Under the pieces are notes generated by a model. The model did no database searches and was not told the origin of the DNA. It saw nothing but the letters and a program-made list of their open reading frames with translations. Shown piece by piece: positions 1-5,819 of a stretch of 6,394 nt of DNA. The stretch comes from Alphaproteobacteria bacterium (GTDB lineage: Bacteria > Pseudomonadota > Alphaproteobacteria > Rhizobiales > Xanthobacteraceae), in the NCBI GenBank assembly GCA_005883115.1, contig VAZQ01000313.1, positions 1,864 through 8,257 on the forward strand, written 5' to 3'. Both the position numbers and the translations under genes were made by a program. Positions within the stretch are counted from its first letter, which is position 1; every line of letters starts with the position of its first letter.

Positions 1-31
1 AAGCACAACAATTTGATCCATCCCAATTTTG

Positions 32-220
32 CTAGGAAACGACCCTCATCGGGAGAGACGCGGCGGCATCTTCGCTCATGCCCGGCACAAGTGCTGGCGA
101 TTCGCTCTCTTCGGTTTCGGCACAGAAGTCGTTGCAATAATAGCGCTCGCCGTTGCCCTTCCACGCGGAAGCCTCGGCAAGCGAGCGTCCGCACGCGGCA
201 CACGTCAGCGTTTGCATCAT
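32..220 (-). CDS. Small four-cysteine (zinc-ribbon/TRASH-like) hypothetical protein, 62 aa
   Basis: Function is unknown. The short protein has two cysteine pairs, C7-x2-C10 (TCAAC) and C29-x3-C33 (YYCNDFC), spaced as in small treble-clef/TRASH-like zinc-binding modules. An acidic Ser/Glu-rich tail follows from about residue 35. Zinc binding is inferred from the cysteine pattern alone. The frame is open upstream to 427, but the start is placed at the ATG at 220 because GGAG (227-230) lies 6 nt before it and the upstream residues are Arg/Pro-rich and look non-coding. A second ATG follows at once (217). The gene is divergent from the 75-aa gene that starts at 440. An almost perfect palindrome directly abuts its ribosome binding site. 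I recall similar short proteins with a CxxC and a YYC-DFC motif as hypotheticals in Bradyrhizobium-type genomes. The gene call is fairly safe; the function is not. Confidence 0.7.
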   Translation of the reverse strand: MMQTLTCAACGRSLAEASAWKGNGERYYCNDFCAETEESESPALVPGMSEDAAASLPMRVVS

Positions 221-230
221 TTCGTTCTCC

Positions 231-248
231 GCAATCCGGCCGGATCGC
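231..248. promoter_or_regulatory. 18-bp near-perfect palindrome upstream of the four-cysteine gene
   Basis: The sequence gcaatccggccggatcgc has a perfect 12-bp core palindrome (ATCCGGCCGGAT, 234-245). It extends by two more pairs on each side across one mismatch. It lies directly against the Shine-Dalgarno sequence (227-230) of the minus-strand gene. A dyad in this place could be an operator for a dimeric repressor. With no loop it is less likely to act as an RNA hairpin. No convincing -35/-10 pair is visible nearby, so the role is a guess. Confidence 0.3.
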
Positions 249-411
249 AAACGCGCCTCCCCTAGGCTTGGTTCCTCCCACCCGCGGGGCAAGCACGGTC
301 GTTCATCAGGCTCGAAATGTCGGCTACCGTACCGACGGGCCGGCGAATAGCGCCTAAGGCTTCGAAACCGCCGGCGGCAGCTCCGGTAGGCCGGTGGCTG
401 AGAGACCGGTC

Positions 412-436
412 GCGCTCCCGCCTGCACCGGGAGCGC
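412..436 (+). promoter_or_regulatory. 9-bp hairpin enclosing the ribosome binding site of the 75-aa gene
   Basis: GCGCTCCCG (412-420) and CGGGAGCGC (428-436) are perfect 9-bp inverted arms around a 7-nt loop (cctgcac). The right arm contains the only good Shine-Dalgarno sequence (GGGAG, 429-433), and the ATG follows at 440. In the mRNA this GC-rich stem would hide the ribosome binding site. It could therefore lower or regulate translation through a protein, an RNA or temperature. The structure is seen directly; regulation is inferred. It could instead be a DNA operator. Confidence 0.45.
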
Positions 437-439
437 CTC

Positions 440-667
440 ATGCCGAGCACGCCCTTCCTCGATGATGCTGGAACCGACCCGGAAGTCAGGCGCGTCGTCG
501 GCGTCGCATTCGAAATGACCCGAATCGCACTCAGTCTTGCCGAGCGCCCCGCCGTCACCAACGAAATCATCGCCAAGCGCATTATCGAACTTGCCAAGGC
601 TGGCGAGCGAAATCCCGATATTCTGTGCGAAGGCATCCTCAAGGAATTTCGCGAGCGGCGGCTGTAA
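440..667 (+). CDS. Conserved-type hypothetical protein, 75 aa, helical
   Basis: Function is unknown. The protein is short and has no cysteine pairs, signal peptide or membrane segment. Residues about 13-73 look mostly alpha-helical, with a core that reads VGVAFEMTRIAL, then EIIAKRIIELAKAGERNPD, then an ILKEF tail. I recall this type of small protein (GVAFEM then AKRIIELAKAGERNPD) as a frequent hypothetical in Bradyrhizobium and relatives; that is memory, not a search. The frame is open back to 317, but the ATG at 440 is chosen because GGGAG (429-433) lies 6 nt before it and the upstream residues are Arg/Pro-rich and look non-coding. The ribosome binding site lies inside a strong hairpin. The gene converges on the phosphoesterase gene, with only 25 bp between the two stop codons. 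Confidence 0.7.
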   Translation: MPSTPFLDDAGTDPEVRRVVGVAFEMTRIALSLAERPAVTNEIIAKRIIELAKAGERNPDILCEGILKEFRERRL

Positions 668-668
668 T

Positions 669-681
669 CCCGCAACGCGGG
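669..681. terminator. Weak stem-loop between convergent genes
   Basis: CCCGC (669-673), loop AAC, GCGGG (677-681) form a perfect 5-bp GC stem in the 25-bp gap between two convergent stop codons. There is no T-run on either strand, so it is not a standard intrinsic terminator. It could mark 3' ends or stabilise them. Confidence 0.2.
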
Positions 682-692
682 CGGCACCCCTC

Positions 693-1415
693 TCACACCT
701 TAATCAGAGCGTAGGGACGGCTGCTCGGTTTCTCGACTTGCAAGGCCACGTTGTACACCGGCGCGCCGCGCGACGTGCGGCCCTGGTACCGGCCATGGTG
801 GGCATGACCATGAACGACGGCGCTCACCTTGAAGCGGTCGATCGTTTCGCCAAGCCGTGACGACCCCAAGAACGGGAAGATTTCCAACGGCTCGCCTTCG
901 ACCGTGTCGACGACGGGCGCATAATGCAGCACCACGACGGCCCGCTCGTTGCGGACCGCGCGCATGGCATTCTCGAGTCGCATCGCTTCGCCCACCGACT
1001 CGGCTACGAAGCTCTTGACCACGGTCTCCCCAAACGAAGCAAGCATGCGGCGGCCGAACCCGCCGATGAACCCCTTCACCCCGACGAAGGCGACGCCGTT
1101 TGCCTCGTACGACTGGCCGTTGAGCAGGTGCATGCCGGCGGCCTTCAGGATTTTCTCGACGTCTTCGGCCTGGCCGGACTCGTAATCATGATTTCCCAGC
1201 ACGCCGATGACCGGGATCGAGCAGACGCGCAGATCTTCGGCAAGAACCTCCGCCTCGCGCGGCTTGCCGACGTCCGTGAGGTCCCCGCAAAGGACGAGCA
1301 CTTCCGCCTTGGTCGAGATTTCGGCAAATAAGTCGCGGAACAACGACGTGCGATCTTCCTTGACGTGCAGGTCGCCAATGGCTGCGAAGGTAAACATGTC
1401 GGGCTTGGCAGGCAT
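693..1415 (-). CDS. Calcineurin-like metallophosphoesterase, 240 aa
   Basis: A predicted soluble, cytoplasmic two-metal phosphoesterase of the calcineurin-like superfamily. All its signature blocks are present in order: GDLH (D15, H17), GDLTD (D45), GNHDYE (N75, H76, D77), LHYAP (H164) and GHAHHG (H204, H206). These are the expected metal ligands plus the catalytic Asn-His pair, so the enzyme should be active on a phosphomono- or diester. The substrate cannot be read from the sequence. There is no signal peptide or membrane segment. The ATG at 1415 is chosen because it lies 4 bp after the stop of the upstream nucleotidyltransferase; an ATG at 1442 in the same frame would overlap that gene and has no better ribosome binding site. 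GAGGAG near 1430 is rather distant and GAGG nearer the ATG is very close, so the exact start is less certain than the gene. Tight spacing suggests translational coupling with the nucleotidyltransferase. Confidence 0.9.
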   Translation of the reverse strand: MPAKPDMFTFAAIGDLHVKEDRTSLFRDLFAEISTKAEVLVLCGDLTDVGKPREAEVLAEDLRVCSIPVIGVLGNHDYESGQAEDVEKILKAAGMHLLNGQSYEANGVAFVGVKGFIGGFGRRMLASFGETVVKSFVAESVGEAMRLENAMRAVRNERAVVVLHYAPVVDTVEGEPLEIFPFLGSSRLGETIDRFKVSAVVHGHAHHGRYQGRTSRGAPVYNVALQVEKPSSRPYALIKV

Positions 1416-1419
1416 GACC

Positions 1420-2208
1420 TCACGCGCTCTCCTCGCCTGCATCCACGAAACCCCACTCTTGGACCGCGGCCTCGTAGTCGATCTCCGAGAACATCCGCCC
1501 GCGGCATATCTTCACGCGCGGAGGCGGGAGGTCGAGCTGCCGCTCGAGGCGGCCGAGCAACTCGTCCATGAGCCAGCGGGGGACGCGTTCGCGCTCGCTC
1601 GGGTAGGCCCAGCGGAAATTGATGAGATGAACCAGAAGTACTTCCCAGTGAAGGTCCATGTAGCCGAGCAGACGTCGCCACTCGATCCGGTCATGCTGCT
1701 TGAGGATCAGGTGCACGATGTCTGCACCGTCATAGCGATGTCGCAGTTGAACGAAGGCCTTGGACCAAATCAGCTCGGTCGGCGCGATGACGCGCACCGG
1801 CATGCCGAATACCTCGACGCGCGGCGCGTGCTCGAACCAGCCATCGCTCACCGGCGTGGTGCCGTGCCAGGAGGCGAAGATCAGGTCGAAGAAATGCTCG
1901 CCGCGGAAGACCTTGGCGATCCAACGCTCGTCCTCGATCTCGATGGCATAGCCGAGGCTCTTGAAGCGTTCGAGGATGCGAGGGTAATCGCTCGGCTTAC
2001 ACAGAATGTCGAGGTCCTTGGTTGCGCGCGTGACGCCGGTATACACGCTGAGCGCATAGGTGCCGGCCAAGAGGAAAGGAAGACCGAGTTTCGACAGCTC
2101 GCGCAGGGCGTCCGCATAGAACGCCTCCGCCACCACCGAGGGCGCCGTTGGCTCGGCTGCGGCGTCGATGGTGCGAATATCGCTGACTGCTCGCGGCTCG
2201 CCTGCCAT
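1420..2208 (-). CDS. Pol beta-type nucleotidyltransferase, AbiEii/DUF6036-like, 262 aa
   Basis: A predicted nucleotidyltransferase of the Pol beta superfamily. Residues 46-68 (FLLAGTYALSVYTG, then TKDLDI) match the G-x-x-A-L strand-helix and the D-x-D metal motif (D65, D67). D108 in HFFDLIF is the likely third carboxylate. A helical segment PTELIWSK (143-150) and RYDGADIVHLI (158-168) resembles the distal conserved block of AbiEii/DUF1814-like proteins. The usual GG/GS of the first motif is GT here. Residues 1-30 look disordered. The ATG at 2208 is preferred over an in-frame TTG at 2244, though neither has a good Shine-Dalgarno sequence. The C-terminal third (about 170-262) is Trp/Arg-rich and I do not recognise it. 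It is the first gene of a pair with the metallophosphoesterase 4 bp downstream, and is divergent from the RNase Z-like gene. Relatives include antibiotic- or phage-defence toxins and enzymes that modify small molecules or tRNA; the role here is open. Confidence 0.8.
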   Translation of the reverse strand: MAGEPRAVSDIRTIDAAAEPTAPSVVAEAFYADALRELSKLGLPFLLAGTYALSVYTGVTRATKDLDILCKPSDYPRILERFKSLGYAIEIEDERWIAKVFRGEHFFDLIFASWHGTTPVSDGWFEHAPRVEVFGMPVRVIAPTELIWSKAFVQLRHRYDGADIVHLILKQHDRIEWRRLLGYMDLHWEVLLVHLINFRWAYPSERERVPRWLMDELLGRLERQLDLPPPRVKICRGRMFSEIDYEAAVQEWGFVDAGEESA

Positions 2209-2286
2209 GAAATCGCTGCACGACGGGGTCGGCGCCTGCCACAAGGGCGCGTTCGGCGCCTATGCGACAATCAAATAAGCGGCACA

Positions 2287-2306
2287 AGGTTCCGTTCAGA
2301 GAACCT
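2287..2306. promoter_or_regulatory. Inverted repeat in the divergent intergenic region
   Basis: AGGTTC (2287-2292) and GAACCT (2301-2306) are perfect 6-bp arms around an 8-nt spacer. They lie in the 131-bp gap between the nucleotidyltransferase start (2208) and the RNase Z-like start (2340). The place fits a shared operator or a 5'-leader hairpin. No clear sigma-70-like promoter boxes are visible on either strand, and arms of this length can occur by chance. Confidence 0.25.
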
Positions 2307-2339
2307 CGCTCTGACAAGACGCCTTTGGGGGACGCTGCC

Positions 2340-3344
2340 GTGACGCGGCTCGTGCAAGCCAGACTCGTCAACGATCCGTTCTCGGATCCTGCGCTATTCT
2401 CGGATCCTGCGCTATTCGTCGATTTTCATTTCGCGCGTCGGGCATTGCTATTCGATCTCGGCGATCTGTCACCCTTGTCCGCGCGCGAACTCCTGCGCGT
2501 CAGCCATGTATTCGTTTCGCATACCCATATGGATCATTTTGCGGGCTTCGATCGACTGTTGCGGCTTAGCCTGCACCGCCTAGCGCCTCTTCACCTCGTC
2601 GGTCCGGTCGGTTTCGTGAATCAGGTGGAGCACAAGTTGAGGGGCTATAATTGGAATCTTCTAGACGCAGCGTCGTTCGACTTCGTCCTGACGGCCGCCG
2701 AATTCGACGGCGATCGCGTCGGCCGGCTCGGCGAATTCCGTGCTCGACAGGCCTTCCGCCGGCGCGAACTCCCGCCACCGCCGCTCGCGTCCAGAAGCGT
2801 GCTGGAGGAAGACGAATTTCAAATCGAGAGCGTCGTCCTCGACCACGGCACTCCCTGTCTCGCCTTCGCGTTTCAGGAAAAGCTGCGGATCAACGTGTGG
2901 CGGGAGGGCCTCGATTTGCTCCGGCTTCCGGTCGGCGCCTGGTTGAACGAAGCCAAGCGCGCGGTGAGGCGCGGCGAGCCGGACGACAGCCGCATCCGGA
3001 TCCGCGACGACTTATCCGTCCCGCTCGGCCTACTCAAGCAGCACGCGCTGCGTACAGCGAGCGGGCACAGACTAGCATACGTAGTCGACGCAGCCTTCCA
3101 CGAATCGAATGTCGCAAAAATCACCGAGGTTGCGCGCGGCGCCGACCAGCTCTTCATCGAGACCGCGTTTCTGCAGGAGGACGCGGAGCTCGCTGCCAAA
3201 AGGCACCACCTCACCGCCGCGCAGGCCGGTGCGCTCGCAAGACGAGCGGGTGTTTCGAGTGTCATCCCGTTCCATTTCTCGCCGCGGTACACGCATCGGG
3301 AGAATGAACTGCGGCGGGAATTGGAACTCGCGTGGCGCGGATGA
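2340..3344 (+). CDS. RNase Z-type MBL-fold metallohydrolase, 334 aa
   Basis: A predicted zinc-dependent hydrolase of the metallo-beta-lactamase fold, closest to ribonuclease Z, which trims tRNA 3' trailers. Motifs (numbered from the GTG): SHTHMDH with H61, H63, D65 and H66; LDHGTP with H169; VVDAAF with D250; HLTAAQA with H290; PFHFSPRY with H312. Together these match the RNase Z metal-ligand and catalytic set, including the HST/HLTA-x-QA helix and the C-terminal H-x-S-x-RY. The GTG start at 2340 is chosen because GGGGGA (2327-2332) lies 7 nt before it; an in-frame ATG at 2262 would add 26 residues, has no ribosome binding site, and would precede the family's usual N-terminus. Residues 15-26 hold a six-residue tandem duplication. 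Compared with short RNase Z (about 300 aa) it has extra Arg/Pro-rich sequence around residues 125-155. tRNase activity is probable but not proven; this group may have another substrate. Confidence 0.85.
   Translation: MTRLVQARLVNDPFSDPALFSDPALFVDFHFARRALLFDLGDLSPLSARELLRVSHVFVSHTHMDHFAGFDRLLRLSLHRLAPLHLVGPVGFVNQVEHKLRGYNWNLLDAASFDFVLTAAEFDGDRVGRLGEFRARQAFRRRELPPPPLASRSVLEEDEFQIESVVLDHGTPCLAFAFQEKLRINVWREGLDLLRLPVGAWLNEAKRAVRRGEPDDSRIRIRDDLSVPLGLLKQHALRTASGHRLAYVVDAAFHESNVAKITEVARGADQLFIETAFLQEDAELAAKRHHLTAAQAGALARRAGVSSVIPFHFSPRYTHRENELRRELELAWRG
2379..2414 (+). repeat. 18-bp perfect tandem duplication inside the RNase Z-like gene
   Basis: The unit ttctcggatcctgcgcta occurs twice back to back (2379-2396 and 2397-2414) with no mismatch. 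The first 3 bases of a further copy follow (2415-2417). The period is a multiple of three, so the frame is kept and the protein reads FSDPAL twice before FVDF. Perfect identity suggests a recent slippage event. Confidence 0.95.
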
Positions 3345-3438
3345 TGCCACGCCGTTCGATCCCACTTGAATTTCGATGCCGCGCTTGGCGAATGAAAGGC
3401 GCGATGGACGGGATTGTCCGGCGCGTTCCTCGCAAACT

Positions 3439-3470
3439 TGGGCCGCCCGCAGTCGAGTGGCCATCTTTTT
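3439..3470 (+). terminator. Possible intrinsic terminator after the RNase Z-like gene
   Basis: A TGGGCC (3439-3444) can pair with GGCCA (3459-3463) with one bulged base, and is followed by C and a run of five T (3466-3470). The stem is short and the loop is 14 nt, so this is weak. It lies in the 168-bp gap between two convergent genes, where a terminator is expected. The rest of that gap shows no gene. Confidence 0.25.
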
Positions 3471-3512
3471 ACGTCGCAGATGCCGTCGCTCGCGGCCAAG
3501 GCGACAGGCGCA

Positions 3513-4277
3513 TCAACCGCGCTCGGTAGAGCTGGGCGAGGACCAAGCCTGCATTAAATTGATCGGGAAAGGAAACACGATGGTCGAACTGCGCTCGCCA
3601 GCAATATCGAACAATGTTGCGAGATAACGCAGCTGCATTGCCTGCGGCACCGGCGCCAGGATTTGCGCGGCGTCGAGCAGCTTCTGCGCTGCTTGCTGCT
3701 CTCCTTCGGCGTTTATGATCTTGGCGCGGCGCGTGCGTTCGGCCTCCGCCTGACGGGCGATCGCTCGTATCATGCTCTCGTCGAGATCGATGCGCTTGAT
3801 CTCGACGGTAGAGACCTTGATGCCCCATGCCTCGGTCTGTTTGTCGAGCACGTCCTGGATATCCGCATTGAGCTTGTCGCGCTCGGCCAGCATTTGGTCG
3901 AGGTCGTGCTTTCCCAAGACCCAGCGCAACGTGGTCTGCGCAAGCTGGCTAGTTGCAGCAAGATAATTATAGACCTGAATGACTGCTCGCTCCGCGTCGA
4001 CGACGCGGAAGTAGATCACGGCATTCACCTTGACCGACACGTTGTCGCGCGAAATGACGTCCTGGGGCGGGACCTCATCAACGATCACGCGCAGATCGAC
4101 CCGCACCATTTGCTGGACGAATGGCACGAGGAGGAAGAACCCCGGTCCCTTGGTGCCGGTATAGCGGCCGAGCGTGAACACGACACCGCGCTCGTATTCG
4201 CGCAGGATCCGCACCGCCGAGAACAACACGATCACGGCGAGGATCGCCAAAGCGGCAATTGTTGCAATGGAAAGCAT
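3513..4277 (-). CDS. Slipin (stomatin-like SPFH/band 7 protein), 254 aa
   Basis: A membrane-anchored SPFH scaffold protein of the slipin group. One N-terminal hydrophobic segment (residues about 3-22) is followed by EYERGVVFTLGRY, the SPFH domain (about 27-180) with the family blocks VPFVQQMVRVDLR, PPQDVISRDNVSVKVNAVIY, LAQTTLRWVLG and WGIKVSTVEIKRIDL, and a charged coiled-coil stretch (about 170-205, RQAEAERTRRAKIINAEGE). It ends with the hydrophobic STIVFPFPINLM motif typical of slipins. Length is normal. The ATG at 4277 is chosen because AAGGAGG (4284-4290) lies 6 nt before it; a TTG at 4304 in frame has nothing comparable. It is the second gene after nfeD, 33 bp downstream. In the archaeal PH1510-PH1511 pair the NfeD protease cleaves the hydrophobic C-terminal part of the stomatin homologue, so the same partnership is likely here. 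Oligomeric rings organising membrane proteases are the family's known theme. Confidence 0.93.
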   Translation of the reverse strand: MLSIATIAALAILAVIVLFSAVRILREYERGVVFTLGRYTGTKGPGFFLLVPFVQQMVRVDLRVIVDEVPPQDVISRDNVSVKVNAVIYFRVVDAERAVIQVYNYLAATSQLAQTTLRWVLGKHDLDQMLAERDKLNADIQDVLDKQTEAWGIKVSTVEIKRIDLDESMIRAIARQAEAERTRRAKIINAEGEQQAAQKLLDAAQILAPVPQAMQLRYLATLFDIAGERSSTIVFPFPINLMQAWSSPSSTERG

Positions 4278-4283
4278 GAGTAG

Positions 4284-4290
4284 CCTCCTT
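4284..4290 (-). promoter_or_regulatory. Ribosome binding site of the slipin gene
   Basis: AAGGAGG on the minus strand, 6 nt before the ATG at 4277, is a near-ideal Shine-Dalgarno sequence. It lies in the 33-bp gap after the nfeD stop codon. It fixes the slipin start and suggests strong independent translation of the second gene. Confidence 0.85.
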
Positions 4291-4310
4291 GTGGTCGTTT
4301 GCAAGATCCG

Positions 4311-5717
4311 TCAGGCCGGCTCGACGACGAGAACGAGGCCGTCGCGATTGACGACTTTGACGCGCGCCCCGGGCTGCAGAGGCCGCTGGGCTCGCGCCCG
4401 CCAAATCTCGCCGTGTACCCGCACGCGTCCCTCTTCTCCATCCCAGGTCACGGCTTCGCCCTCAAGGCCGAGCAAGCCCTCTTTGCCGGTCACCACGGGA
4501 CGCCGCCGCGACCGCAGCAGCATCGTGAGCACCAGCAGGAACAGGGCGGCGGTGAGCACGGTGGTGCCTGCCACGACCGAGAGCGAGAGCGCAAACCCCG
4601 GCGCGCCAGAGGGAAACATCATGATCGCGCCGATCACGAACGCCGCGATCCCGCCGACGCCGATGATGCCGAAGGAGCCGATATGCGCTTCGGCCACCAT
4701 CAGGCCAATCCCGAGCAGCACCAGCGCCGCGCCGGCATAGTTGATGGGCAGCAGGTTGAGAGCGTAGAGGGCGACCAAGAGGCTGATGGCGCCGATGAGC
4801 CCCGGCGCCACCGCCCCCGGATTGAGGAATTCGAATATCAGTCCGTAGGTGCCGATCAGCAGCAAAATGAAAGCGACGTTGGGATCGGTGATCACGGCCA
4901 AGAGCTCAGTGCGCCAATCCGGGGCTGCGGCCACGATCTCGAGGCCCGCAGTTGCCAAGGCTTGCGGCTTGCCGGCAACCTTGACGCTGCGTCCATCGAT
5001 TTTGCGGAGAAGATCCGGCACGTCGTCGGCCATCACGTCGATCACATTGAGTTTGAGGGCCTCGGACGCCGGAAGGCTCACCGCCGTGCGGACCGCTTCG
5101 GCCGCCCAGTCCGCGTTGCGCCCGTTGAGCTCGGCCAAGCCGCGGATATACGCGACGGCATCATTGATCGCTTTGCGGGTCTCCGTGTCCGCCGGCTCGC
5201 TGGCGCTGGTATCGCCGCCGCTGCCTTTTTCTTTATCCTTGGGTTGCGGCGCCCCGCCCGGCAGACGCGGCGTGCCGCCCAACTGGATCGGCGTGGCGGC
5301 GCCGAGATTGGTACCGGGCGCCATGGCGGCGATTGCGCTGGCATAGGTGATGTAGGTGCCCGCGCTCGCCGCGCGCGCGCCGCTCGGCGCCACGTAAGCA
5401 GCAACGGGCAGCGGCGAAGACAGGATCGCGCGAATGATCTCGCGCATGGAGGTATCGAGCCCGCCCGGGGTATTCATGCGCAGGACGACGAGGCGGGCGT
5501 CGACTTGGCTGATCCCGCGAAGCTCGCGCACGACATAGTCGGCAACGGCCGGACCGATGGCGCCGTCGATCTGGAGCACCACGGCCTTCGGTGCCGCGAC
5601 AAGCTCGGCAGGGAGCGCATGCAGGAAGAGAATGCCGAGGACGAGCGTACGCGTCGCGCATCGGCTCAGGACGAAATCCATACGGCCGGCGCGGAGCTGC
5701 ATCAGCGCTGCCCGCAT
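4311..5717 (-). CDS. nfeD: NfeD-type membrane serine protease (ClpP-class), full-length, 468 aa
   Basis: A three-part NfeD protein. After a signal-anchor or signal peptide (about 21-42), a ClpP-like protease domain (about 45-255) carries MNTPGG (81-86), the nucleophile S118 in ARAASAGTYI, and probable general base K182 in ETRKAIN, equivalent to Ser97/Lys138 of Pyrococcus PH1510. Then come about five membrane segments (roughly 281-297, 303-324, 328-345, 347-368, 374-401) and a C-terminal OB-fold NfeD domain (about 409-468). A Gly/Pro/charged linker (about 147-180) between Ser and Lys is longer than in PH1510. The ATG at 5717 has AGGAGG (5723-5728) 5 nt upstream. It is followed by the slipin gene, its known partner, so the two should work together in membrane protein quality control. 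The family was named for nodulation efficiency in rhizobia, but this does not show that the organism nodulates. The short NfeD1b form lacks the protease domain; this is the long form. Confidence 0.93.
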   Translation of the reverse strand: MRAALMQLRAGRMDFVLSRCATRTLVLGILFLHALPAELVAAPKAVVLQIDGAIGPAVADYVVRELRGISQVDARLVVLRMNTPGGLDTSMREIIRAILSSPLPVAAYVAPSGARAASAGTYITYASAIAAMAPGTNLGAATPIQLGGTPRLPGGAPQPKDKEKGSGGDTSASEPADTETRKAINDAVAYIRGLAELNGRNADWAAEAVRTAVSLPASEALKLNVIDVMADDVPDLLRKIDGRSVKVAGKPQALATAGLEIVAAAPDWRTELLAVITDPNVAFILLLIGTYGLIFEFLNPGAVAPGLIGAISLLVALYALNLLPINYAGAALVLLGIGLMVAEAHIGSFGIIGVGGIAAFVIGAIMMFPSGAPGFALSLSVVAGTTVLTAALFLLVLTMLLRSRRRPVVTGKEGLLGLEGEAVTWDGEEGRVRVHGEIWRARAQRPLQPGARVKVVNRDGLVLVVEPA

Positions 5718-5819
5718 GGGCCCCTCCTCGTTGCGCGCCGCACGGAATTGGGGGCTTCTGCCTGGTCTGCTACCCTGTGGGCCCCCGAACCAAAGCTCTC
5801 ATGAAAATACGACCGGTCT

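Noticed and set aside
221..427. N-terminal extension of the four-cysteine protein back to 427
   Set aside because: The added residues are Arg/Pro/Ser-rich and overlap the divergent intergenic region. The ATG at 220 has GGAG at a proper distance.
2262..2339. N-terminal extension of the RNase Z-like protein to an ATG at 2262
   Set aside because: That ATG has no Shine-Dalgarno sequence and the added residues are basic and unlike the family's start. The GTG at 2340 has GGGGGA 7 nt upstream.
1207..2343. A 378-residue open frame on the plus strand, antisense to the nucleotidyltransferase and phosphoesterase genes
   Set aside because: It spans two real genes and their junction and has no recognisable domain or suitable ribosome binding site. 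It is best explained as a GC-rich shadow frame.
3398..3424. Imperfect stem (GGAC/GTCC with flanking GCGC) between the convergent RNase Z-like and slipin genes
   Set aside because: The core stem is only 4 bp, the outer arms need an internal bulge, and no T-run follows on either strand.
4299..5804. A 501-residue open frame on the plus strand, antisense to nfeD
   Set aside because: It is longer than nfeD itself, but it is His/Arg/Asp-rich low-complexity sequence with no family motif. This is typical of the mirror frame of a GC-rich gene. The minus-strand frame has an intact protease, membrane segments and OB domain.
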